Assembly: GCA_029266035.1 (NCBI GenBank)
Contig: JAJUFH010000001.1
Location: forward strand, 186,001 to 250,000
DNA from: Sinomicrobium sp.
GTDB taxonomy: Bacteria; Bacteroidota; Bacteroidia; Flavobacteriales; Flavobacteriaceae
Direction of reading: 5' to 3'
DNA: 64,000 nt
Shown here: positions 51,059-58,268 of the stretch, piece after piece
How the letters are laid out: each line of letters starts with the position of its first letter
How positions within the stretch are numbered: the first letter of the stretch is position 1
Position numbers and translations under genes: made by a program
Notes under the pieces: generated by a model
Told to the model about the DNA's origin: nothing
What the model saw: only the letters and a program-made list of their open reading frames with translations
Database searches by the model: none

Positions 51059-52660
51059 TTATCCTCTTGGGTATCTGTGATATGTAGGCCCACAAGTTGA
51101 ATGAGTTTCAACATGCTTTTGACTTGGTATGGTCTCCATATTCGGAGATTTGTCCAATGCCCTTTTTCCATCTATAGAAGTTTCGGTATACAACGGCTTC
51201 TTATGATGTACTACATAATCAACAGATCCATCATAATCCTTGTTATACTTCTTATTTGGCACCTTTCTACCATTGTTTTTTTCTATATACTTTCGAGCTT
51301 CCGGATCGAGTTTATCTTTATCCCTCATTAAAGTCTTTCTACGCTCAGCCATACTTCTTCTATATCTATTTTTCTTGTTCCCTTTAACTTTCGGGTCTTT
51401 GACAAACCTTCCTGTCGTCTTATCGTGAAGCCGTCCATTCTTATCTCTAAACGTATTTGGCGGATCTGCTTTACTAGCGGATTTTTGCTTGGTATTCGGA
51501 TCTTTGACAAATCTATGCGTTTTATCATCCCTAAGCCGCCCGTTCCTATCTCTATATGTGTTGGGTGGATCTACTGGTTTACTTTCAAAAGCCTCTCCTT
51601 TACCTTTTTGTGAAGGTTTAGATGAATTGAGAGAAGAGCTTTTTTTAGAAGCATTGTCTACCTCTTTGGGCTTAGTATTTCCGTCGGTCTCAGCTTTTGG
51701 TTTATTTCCCTTGTGGCTTTGGGTAGCACTATCGGAAGCACTGCTTTTTCTCTTCCCTCCAGACACAGGGGCAAATAACAATGCTAGGGATTGTACATCA
51801 CTCCAGCTACAGTTTCCGGTAAAAATATTTTTCACTGCGTCAACATCTCCCAGGGCTGATTTTTTTATTCCACCGGCAAAATCTCCAACCCCGGCACTTC
51901 CTTCTTCGCCGTATGTACGCAAGAAATTTTCACCTCCTTCTGCCGATTTTTTACCCCAATCCAGGAACACTCCTTTAGCAAAATTACGGCCTACGTACCC
52001 CGGAGCTGCCTTTAGAAAATTCAAACCTGCAGATCCCAAGCCTCTTAATCCTCCTGCGGCAAAAGCTCCTACACCTCCACTTAGAGCTCCTCCTCCCATT
52101 CCTATAAAGGCCCCTCTGGTCATTCCCTCCAATAGCCCTTGGATATAATTAGCACTTCCCAAGGCAATGGCCTGCTTCCAGTTTTTTATATTGGGTGCGA
52201 TTTCTATGGTTCCTCCCACAGAACATATCATTTTGTGATCTGAAGTAATGGCATTTCTCTGATGTATGATTAAATCAGGTTTTGAACCGGTCCATTCTCT
52301 CAACGCAGCCGCTTTCTGTCCACATAACAGTCCCCCGACGATTGCCCCTAATGCCGCTCCTGCAAGCCCTGCTATAGCACCGACAGCTATTAGGGCTGCG
52401 CCCCCTGTGGCTACCGTCAGAACCCCCACCACTGCCAGGGCAACGACAGCTATGGCAGCGGCAGCGGCCATAAGCATCATATATTTTTTACATCCAAAAT
52501 CGATCCAACTGCTCGTAGCTTTATCATCTTTGGTAATATAGAGTTCTCCGCTTTGCTTTTTAACACCATAACCCTTACTTGGCTCTGGTCCCTGTAATTG
52601 AGCAGGAACATTGCCCATAGAGCAAGTCCAAAAGTCCTTTTCGGTGATGATTTTCCCCAT
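51059..52660 (-). CDS. PAAR-like protein with transmembrane region and C-terminal HNH nuclease toxin
   Basis: The 533-residue protein has a hydrophobic Ala/Gly region (60-112) inside a PAAR-like N-terminal part (WTCSMGNVPAQ near 11, CSVGG at 146-150), a Gly-rich stretch (180-230), a Ser/Lys linker with two tandem ~29-residue repeats (DPPNTYRDRNGRLRD... and DPPNTFRDKNGRLHD...), and a C-terminal HNH-type nuclease (VVHHKKPL, NMETIPSQKHVETH). The layout is of a spike-tip toxin delivered by VgrG whose membrane region helps cross the target inner membrane. Two likely immunity genes follow. DNA cleavage is inferred from the His/Asn pattern. Confidence 0.85.
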   Translation of the reverse strand: MGKIITEKDFWTCSMGNVPAQLQGPEPSKGYGVKKQSGELYITKDDKATSSWIDFGCKKYMMLMAAAAAIAVVALAVVGVLTVATGGAALIAVGAIAGLAGAALGAIVGGLLCGQKAAALREWTGSKPDLIIHQRNAITSDHKMICSVGGTIEIAPNIKNWKQAIALGSANYIQGLLEGMTRGAFIGMGGGALSGGVGAFAAGGLRGLGSAGLNFLKAAPGYVGRNFAKGVFLDWGKKSAEGGENFLRTYGEEGSAGVGDFAGGIKKSALGDVDAVKNIFTGNCSWSDVQSLALLFAPVSGGKRKSSASDSATQSHKGNKPKAETDGNTKPKEVDNASKKSSSLNSSKPSQKGKGEAFESKPVDPPNTYRDRNGRLRDDKTHRFVKDPNTKQKSASKADPPNTFRDKNGRLHDKTTGRFVKDPKVKGNKKNRYRRSMAERRKTLMRDKDKLDPEARKYIEKNNGRKVPNKKYNKDYDGSVDYVVHHKKPLYTETSIDGKRALDKSPNMETIPSQKHVETHSTCGPTYHRYPRG

Positions 52661-52672
52661 ATCTAATATGGT

Positions 52673-53023
52673 TTATTCATTTAAATATTCCTTCTTAACA
52701 ATTCGCTTTACAAGATAATTTCTTACCATTAACATAATGAAGGCTATTATTAATACAGGTATTAAAGCAGGAACCAACATTTGTTTAAATACAGCCAATG
52801 AATAATCCTTAATACCCATTTGAAAAATATCAAAGTGTTCCCACTGAAGCATTGTATTTCCAAATAAAACAATCCATATTATCAAAAGAGCTATAAACAC
52901 TCCCCACCAAACAGGACTTTTTATCCCTCCCCTATAAAATACGTTTAACCTTTCCTCATAAGGCACTTTTATCAGGGTGGGAATTTGTTTTGTTATCTTT
53001 TCTACCCTTTGATTGCGGTCCAT
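52673..53023 (-). CDS. Small membrane protein, tandem paralogue 1
   Basis: The 116-residue protein has two helices (about 37-58 WGVFIALLIIWIVLFGNTML and 80-105 LVPALIPVLIIAFIMLMV), a basic cytoplasmic start and the tail RNYLVKRIVKKEYLNE. It closely matches the protein encoded at 53038-53397 (P-EERL-VL, P-WW/IW, FKQM--P-L-P, RNYL-KRIV-KEYLNE). It lies 12 bases ahead of the HNH toxin gene. I infer a chaperone for the toxin membrane region, or a membrane immunity protein. No family known to me. Confidence 0.68.
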   Translation of the reverse strand: MDRNQRVEKITKQIPTLIKVPYEERLNVFYRGGIKSPVWWGVFIALLIIWIVLFGNTMLQWEHFDIFQMGIKDYSLAVFKQMLVPALIPVLIIAFIMLMVRNYLVKRIVKKEYLNE

Positions 53024-53037
53024 TTATCTAATATGGT

Positions 53038-53397
53038 TTATTCATTTAAATATTCTTTTCTTACAATACGTTTTATAAGATAATTCCTTAATAGCAAGAG
53101 CACTCCCATAATAACCATAGCCGGGACAAGGACAGGAAAAAACATTTGTTTAAAAATAGCCCCAAACCATTTTATAGACCCTATACCATAGCCTATCTCT
53201 CCCCAGGAAAGTATTGTATCGGCGAACAAAAACAGCCAAAGTGCCATAAGCCCGATAAACGTAATCCAAATTGCAGGATTTTTAAGTGCCTTGTTAAGCA
53301 CCTGTAACCTTTCTTCACGAGGGACATGCTTTATGACAGGAACCTGTTTGCTTATCCAATCTATTTTTTTTTCCTTTTTACTGTCCGAGTTATCCAT
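53038..53397 (-). CDS. Small membrane protein, tandem paralogue 2
   Basis: From the ATG at 53397 the protein has 119 residues (MDNSDSKKEKKIDWISKQVP start), two helices (about 45-65 and 85-108) and the same tail RNYLIKRIVRKEYLNE as its neighbour. The pair is a tandem duplication with strong divergence of the loops and conservation of the ends. A longer frame to 53475 adds a start-proximal stretch with no conserved features. Placement between the adaptor and PAAR-toxin genes suggests a role in loading or in self-protection. Confidence 0.68.
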   Translation of the reverse strand: MDNSDSKKEKKIDWISKQVPVIKHVPREERLQVLNKALKNPAIWITFIGLMALWLFLFADTILSWGEIGYGIGSIKWFGAIFKQMFFPVLVPAMVIMGVLLLLRNYLIKRIVRKEYLNE

Positions 53398-53476
53398 AGT
53401 ATATTTTTCAGTTCGGGGATTTATTTTATGCCTTTCTCTGTCATACCCATGATCCGGCAACATCACAATGTCCAAG

Positions 53477-53752
53477 TTATACTTTTTGCAAGACCTGTCT
53501 GCGTTTTATATAGCCCAGCCTCAACCTATCGCCATAGCGAATAGCACGAATACCAAAACTCAAAACCTTGATCTCCAGCTCGGTCTGCCCCCTCCTTTTT
53601 GGGTTTGAGAACCTGACCAATAAAGTCATTGTTTTGATGTTTCCAGAATGTAGCCTTTCAAGCCCGAAAACAAAGGTCTTTCTTCCTAAACGCAGAATCT
53701 TAGAGGCTGAAACCCCTGGTTTTTCTGATGTCTTTTTTGCTTGTAAATCCAT
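53477..53752 (-). CDS. Doubtful small basic ORF (91 residues)
   Basis: The frame (MDLQAKKTSEKPGVSASKIL start) is basic with no recognised motif; the C-terminal half has a beta-like GIRAIRYGDRLRLGYIKRR. It fills an otherwise empty 400-base gap in a tightly packed operon, which is the main argument for it. Codon use looks similar to its neighbours. It could be a real small gene, or noncoding sequence from a replaced cargo gene. Confidence 0.3.
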   Translation of the reverse strand: MDLQAKKTSEKPGVSASKILRLGRKTFVFGLERLHSGNIKTMTLLVRFSNPKRRGQTELEIKVLSFGIRAIRYGDRLRLGYIKRRQVLQKV

Positions 53753-53804
53753 CCTTGACAGCTTGACTATCTTAGAACCTTTTAAAAAATGGTGGTATAC
53801 TATT

Positions 53805-54689
53805 TTAATTTTTTACAATCCTCTTGTTCTCCTTCAACAAGGTATCACTAACAATATAATAATTCATTTTAGTGTACAGGTTTTCCTTCTTGGCAATTTC
53901 TTCTTTACGGATCACAGCTTCCAATAATTTCCCTGTATCCTGTTCTATACCAAAGCTAGTATGTTCAGTCAAAATCGGCTCCAGCTTAGCTATATCTATC
54001 TGTTCTGAAAAATGCTTGTATGCCCTCTGATTAAACCCCTGCCCTAAACCAGCATAGGGATTAGCCTTGGAATACACTTTAACATATTTAGAATCATAAG
54101 GGGTATTGTTATCCGTATAAATGGTATATTCCCATTGTACATTGGCCGTATTAAAAAAATTGGGTTTTACCACTGTCTTCTTAGTGTTTGTATATTCTCC
54201 GTATATTTCTCCAAAACAAACACTAAAAAACTCACTGGCCTGTATTCCGGCCTTAAGTTTTTCTGGATCCTGGAATATCTCGTCGTTGAGGCTTATTGCT
54301 TTTTCTATATCCGGGTTGTCCTCCAATACTTTTTGCATTTCGGTTTTGGTCTGTTTCCACTTACCCAAGATCAGTTCCATATTCAACACCTCCAAAATTT
54401 TCCCTTTTTGATCTAGTATCAGATGTAACTCATTGTACATTCTTCCGAATATCCGGCTCATTGCTGAAATTTCCTCAACCATAGGATTATTCCATTCCAA
54501 GAGGGTATTGTCTAATTGTATCAACTCAATCTCTACCCTCCCCTTTATCCGGTCTACCTGGATCACTCTAAAATCCCAACGTATCTGGGCTTTGGATTGC
54601 ATGCTTACATTTACAGCCATTAAGTCAGAGTCGATGGTTAAAGTATATTTTTCTGTAAAAGGTTGCTTTATCCGTATCTGTTCACTCAT
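53805..54689 (-). CDS. VgrG-associated adaptor-like protein, module 1
   Basis: The 294-residue protein has an N-terminal beta region (EKYTLTIDSDLMAVNVSMQS), a helical middle (VEEISAMSRIFGRMYNELHL, KWKQTKTEMQKVLEDNPDIE) and a C-terminal mixed region. It has no signal peptide. The middle corresponds to the 247-residue protein encoded at 44064-44807 (see there). It starts 14 bases after vgrG. Function as adaptor or chaperone for the VgrG-PAAR toxin assembly is inferred from position in both modules. Confidence 0.68.
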   Translation of the reverse strand: MSEQIRIKQPFTEKYTLTIDSDLMAVNVSMQSKAQIRWDFRVIQVDRIKGRVEIELIQLDNTLLEWNNPMVEEISAMSRIFGRMYNELHLILDQKGKILEVLNMELILGKWKQTKTEMQKVLEDNPDIEKAISLNDEIFQDPEKLKAGIQASEFFSVCFGEIYGEYTNTKKTVVKPNFFNTANVQWEYTIYTDNNTPYDSKYVKVYSKANPYAGLGQGFNQRAYKHFSEQIDIAKLEPILTEHTSFGIEQDTGKLLEAVIRKEEIAKKENLYTKMNYYIVSDTLLKENKRIVKN

Positions 54690-54703
54690 TATTATTCATT
54701 TCC

Positions 54704-56461
54704 TTAATTGATGAATACATCACCTCCATCTAATTTGGTTTCTCCTGCAATATGGTTGTTTTTGCCCGTAATCTTGGTATTCTCATCGCCAGTAAGGATG
54801 ATGTTTTTCCCTTTGAGTTCTATATTTCCATCACTATGTAAAATAAGGGAACTCTCTCCTACAGTTATGGCAAATTGTTTATTTCCTGAAAAATTTATCA
54901 CCCCATTTTTATCCATATTCAGTGTACTTGCCCCTTGTCCGATATCAATATTTTTTGAGGTGTCTCCCACAATATTAATATTTCCTGCACCATCCATAAA
55001 ATACTTGGTCCCATTGGCATCTTCCAACAACATACTTCCGCTTTTGTCGTTCATCACCACTTTGTTTCCACTTCTACTTTGAAAAGCTTTCAGATTATTG
55101 TCTGGATCGTGATACCCGCTTTTTGCTTGGTTGTGATGTACGCTACCGGTAACATATGGGAGTTCTGCATTTCCACTCTGAAAATCTACCATTACGCTCT
55201 CGCCCTTCTCTGGGATAAAATGAAAGCCTTTGCCATTACCCCCATTGGGAGAGGCTAGAGGAATCCAATCTGTGGTTTGGGCATTTTCTTTCTGCCAAGC
55301 CATTTGTACTTTAACCCGTCCCAAACCCTTGGGATCATTGTTATCCATTACTATGGCAGGCTGGCTCTCACACTTGCAATAGTCACCAGGCGTGGAATAA
55401 GGAGACACTTCTACAGACACGGGAACCGCCCTAAACTGGTTGTGATACTCCCCAGTATCTACACAATGGTGAGTGGTATCAATGACTTTAAATACTCCTT
55501 GTGAACTACCATCTTCATCCAATATCCTAATAATAGCACCAGGACGTAATGCCGGATTTTCACTGCTCCCGTTGACATAGACCATATTGGCCACCTTCTT
55601 CTTAAAATTGAGTTCTGCAAAATCGTCCATATCAGCTTTCCCCGTACCCTCATTTATTAATTGGTTGTTTTGCACAATAGTTTCCTTAGAAAATACTCTT
55701 CCGGAAGATTTGACCAATTCTGCAGTTATACCATTAACTCTATTTTCAAATTCTTTGGTCAGGCTCTGGTGAGATTCACCTTCAGAAAGATCATTGCCAT
55801 AGTATTTAAAACGGGTTGGCTGCAAACTCATTTCAAAATCATAATTAAACAGGTTATACCCATAGTGCAGGATGATTTCCTCTCCCGTATTTTCCTGTCC
55901 AATAATCAACTCCATACCATTGTAATAAAACCATTCTCCTTGTCTAGAACACATACGTTTGAGAAAAGTATAATCACTTTCATTGTATTGAACAATATAG
56001 GGATAAGGAGCATCTTTTAAAGGTTGGGATACTATTTTCAACATTTGACTATCGTATTCCCTAGTAGTATTGTGTATGATATCGGATAATGTCTTCTTCA
56101 AAAAAGAGGATGACTCCGGACCATTGTCCATAAGTACGGTGGGGCTATACGCCCTAAACTGCAACCGCTTGCCACTGCTATCATTCTGGTTTACGGCCTT
56201 GACACGGGTTACCACCCCCTTAAAATATCCGGTATGTGTGGAAAACATCCCGTCTATACCCTGCATGGTCACCAATATGGTTTCTCCTATAAGCTGATGG
56301 TAATTACCCTTGAGACCAAAATTTTGCATATACACCTCTTCTTCTCGGCATTCTATAGTGAGCTCATGGTGATTGTCTATTCGCTGGCTCAGTTCAAAAT
56401 CTAGAAAGGTGCTTATCCGCAGATCTCCTACCTTTACAGTAACATCCGTTTGCAATGCCAT
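54704..56461 (-). CDS. vgrG: Type VI secretion spike protein VgrG, module 1
   Basis: From the ATG at 56461 (MALQTDVTVKVGDLRISTFL) the protein has 585 residues. Signals include the gp27-like base (YPYIVQYNESDYTFLKRMCS), the gp5 OB fold (IVMDNNDPKGLGRVKVQMAW, GFHFIPEKGESVMVDFQSGN) and a C-terminal beta-helix with short repeated strands. It shares the fold with the VgrG of module 2 but is diverged outside the OB region, so the modules likely carry different tips. The longer frame to 56530 would overlap the lipoprotein gene. Confidence 0.95.
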   Translation of the reverse strand: MALQTDVTVKVGDLRISTFLDFELSQRIDNHHELTIECREEEVYMQNFGLKGNYHQLIGETILVTMQGIDGMFSTHTGYFKGVVTRVKAVNQNDSSGKRLQFRAYSPTVLMDNGPESSSFLKKTLSDIIHNTTREYDSQMLKIVSQPLKDAPYPYIVQYNESDYTFLKRMCSRQGEWFYYNGMELIIGQENTGEEIILHYGYNLFNYDFEMSLQPTRFKYYGNDLSEGESHQSLTKEFENRVNGITAELVKSSGRVFSKETIVQNNQLINEGTGKADMDDFAELNFKKKVANMVYVNGSSENPALRPGAIIRILDEDGSSQGVFKVIDTTHHCVDTGEYHNQFRAVPVSVEVSPYSTPGDYCKCESQPAIVMDNNDPKGLGRVKVQMAWQKENAQTTDWIPLASPNGGNGKGFHFIPEKGESVMVDFQSGNAELPYVTGSVHHNQAKSGYHDPDNNLKAFQSRSGNKVVMNDKSGSMLLEDANGTKYFMDGAGNINIVGDTSKNIDIGQGASTLNMDKNGVINFSGNKQFAITVGESSLILHSDGNIELKGKNIILTGDENTKITGKNNHIAGETKLDGGDVFIN

Positions 56462-56495
56462 AACTATTATATTTTCGTTTTCGTATCTTTTTCTA

Positions 56496-56903
56496 CTAAA
56501 ATTCAGCACCCTTTGTCCATTCCACAGCATGGACTACACTCCATTTGTTATCGACCTCTCTGTACCAAACCCTGATATTAGTTTCCTGATCTTTTTCCCA
56601 GATGACTTCTTTTATTGTAATAGATTCACTTCGTCTTTCTTTTACAGTAAAGTAATTGTTCAATTCTATCCTTGACTCTGGAAGGGCATCATCGAGTATG
56701 AAGCTCTCTGTTTGCAAGGGCTGTCCGTACTCTTTCACGCTTTCCTCCAAACATCTTTTTGTCAATTCTTCTATTGTAACCGGAAGGCTTTGCATTTTGT
56801 TCGCCTGTTTTTGTGTGTCCTTTTTATCGCTGTTGTCTTTGGGGACAGGGGTATTACAGGCCAAGATCAAGTTACACACTATAACAATCAGTACATTTTT
56901 CAT
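56496..56903 (-). CDS. Small lipoprotein, putative immunity to the metzincin-like effector
   Basis: The 135-residue protein has a lipoprotein signal (MKNVLIVIVCNLILACNTP, Cys at 16), a charged low-complexity spacer and a small alpha/beta domain ending in strands (TNIRVWYREVDNKWSVVHAV). It starts one base after the protease gene ends. A periplasmic anchored protein just behind an unsignalled protease is the expected arrangement for immunity against a periplasm-acting toxin. No named family is recognised. Confidence 0.68.
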   Translation of the reverse strand: MKNVLIVIVCNLILACNTPVPKDNSDKKDTQKQANKMQSLPVTIEELTKRCLEESVKEYGQPLQTESFILDDALPESRIELNNYFTVKERRSESITIKEVIWEKDQETNIRVWYREVDNKWSVVHAVEWTKGAEF

Positions 56904-56904
56904 A

Positions 56905-57549
56905 TTATCGCACTTTATAAATGCGGAAAGAAGTTTCCGGCACCATGGTGTTGAGTTGTTGTATAAGATAATCCGAATGCCTGTCTCTCAGTTCATTTCC
57001 TACATTCATCATACTGGATCTATCCAACTGAAAGGGGCTACTACTCCCGTATTCATCCCCATGTGTAGTGGCATAAACTGAATTTCCAGCCGCATGTCCA
57101 AATTCATGAGCCACTGGGTACTGAAAATAACTTTTACCATTTTTAACCCTTTCTACAAGAATCAGATCTTCGGTATCCAACTGCATCGTTCTTGTCCCCC
57201 ATTTAACATGGCTAGTTCTAAAATCTCCTGGAGGAATTTTCCGCACAACCACACTCCAATGCTCATTAGACAACACCCATTTTATATCGAAATTTACCGT
57301 GAAATCCCGATCGGTAAATTGGGTAGCAAAATCAGAATTCCCCTCTACCCTTACTATAAATTTTCCGCTCCACTGACCCCATATCAGTTCGTCTGCACGA
57401 CGATGAAACTCCTTTTTATCATCATAGGTCCAACTGGATACAGGAACAAGAATTTGCCAATCGTACTTCCACCGTTGTTGCACCAGAATGGTCTGCCTAT
57501 GAGGCTCCACAACAATATCCATCCAGTCCGTTTTCTTGATTAGATCCAT
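56905..57549 (-). CDS. Zinc metalloprotease, metzincin-like, candidate type VI effector
   Basis: The 214-residue protein has the zinc motif HEFGH at 148-152 (YPVAHEFGHAAGNS), a further His and Asp in THGDEYG (H163, D165) and a Met-turn-like SSMMNVG (about 179-184). This is the metzincin scheme, though the third ligand is spaced four residues further than in the classic HExxHxxGxxH. It lacks a signal peptide and is coded 34 bases after tssD and just ahead of a lipoprotein gene and vgrG, so delivery through the tube is likely. It is small enough to be carried inside the Hcp ring. Confidence 0.82.
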   Translation of the reverse strand: MDLIKKTDWMDIVVEPHRQTILVQQRWKYDWQILVPVSSWTYDDKKEFHRRADELIWGQWSGKFIVRVEGNSDFATQFTDRDFTVNFDIKWVLSNEHWSVVVRKIPPGDFRTSHVKWGTRTMQLDTEDLILVERVKNGKSYFQYPVAHEFGHAAGNSVYATTHGDEYGSSSPFQLDRSSMMNVGNELRDRHSDYLIQQLNTMVPETSFRIYKVR

Positions 57550-57583
57550 TTTGGAAAAATAGTAATTACACTTAACCTATAAC

Positions 57584-57979
57584 CTATACCGTTGAGGGCC
57601 ACCTCTTTTTATAAAGCGTATTTCCGATATTGATCTCTTGAGCGGAAATCACAATCTCTGTACACATGGGCTCATCGCCCATGGCCCTGAATTTCTCTTT
57701 ATACCGAATACAATAGCCCTTTTTAAAACTCGTAGATTTCATCCGAGCCATACCATCTCGTTTGTAAAAAACAAGTTTCCCGTCTTTAACCTGGGTAGCA
57801 CTCACTGCCCAATCGGAAAAATGGTCATTCATATCGGTCTCAACAACCAAGCGTATTTCACCACCCCTAGCATTGGTGGCGGGTTTCCCGTTGTGATCTA
57901 TCCCCTTTTCTACTAAAATGTCATATTCAAGAATATTGTATGACATAGCGTCAATCTCAAATTTAGCAAGAAAACTCAT
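57584..57979 (-). CDS. tssD: Type VI secretion tube protein TssD (Hcp), module 1
   Basis: The 131-residue protein begins MSFLAKFEIDAMSYNILEYD and has GGEIRLVVETDMNDHFSDWA, FYKRDGMARMKSTSFKKGYC and TEIVISAQEINIG, matching the TssD of module 2 in length and motif order. It is the first gene of module 1 and has the same upstream element as module 2. A long leader of about 120 bases separates element and start. Confidence 0.95.
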   Translation of the reverse strand: MSFLAKFEIDAMSYNILEYDILVEKGIDHNGKPATNARGGEIRLVVETDMNDHFSDWAVSATQVKDGKLVFYKRDGMARMKSTSFKKGYCIRYKEKFRAMGDEPMCTEIVISAQEINIGNTLYKKRWPSTV

Positions 57980-58113
57980 ATACCTTTATTATTTATATCC
58001 GACTAAATTAAAACTTTTTTACTCAGAGGTATATCCCCGAAAACCTGTATTTTATTAATAAAAAAAATGGAAAACAATATTTCTAAAATATTTACTTATC
58101 GTGCAAGTGTGTT

Positions 58114-58178
58114 AAATCATTTCTTTTTACAAAATAAAATCTAAAATTATTATTATTCATTTACTTTTTAATAAAGAA
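58114..58178 (-). promoter_or_regulatory. Shared tssD upstream element, copy 1
   Basis: Matches the segment at 49628-49694 over about 65 bases, with an identical 17-mer and AT-rich blocks at the same spacing. On the minus strand it contains AAAAGTAAATGAATAATAA followed by TTTTATTTTG. It lies 135 bases upstream of the tssD start. Confidence 0.6.
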
Positions 58179-58204
58179 ATATACTATATAAAATTTAAGA
58201 GACA

Positions 58205-58241
58205 TAAAAAAACCGGTACCACTTCACAGTGTATACCGGCT
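58205..58241 (-). terminator. Rho-independent terminator of folD
   Basis: CCGGTA (58213-58218) pairs with TACCGG (58234-58239); on the minus strand a T7 run follows. It lies 28 bases past the folD stop and separates it from the type VI module. Confidence 0.75.
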
Positions 58242-58268
58242 ATTACTACAAGCTTCTTTTACGACAGA

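Noticed and set aside
51489-52148. 219-residue plus-strand frame rich in Pro and Ser
   Set aside because: Antisense of the Gly/Lys-rich middle of the HNH toxin; composition is explained by the opposite strand.
53568-53927. 119-residue plus-strand frame opposite module 1
   Set aside because: It runs antisense through the start of the adaptor-gene end and the spacer, with no recognisable domain or promoter; likely a shadow.
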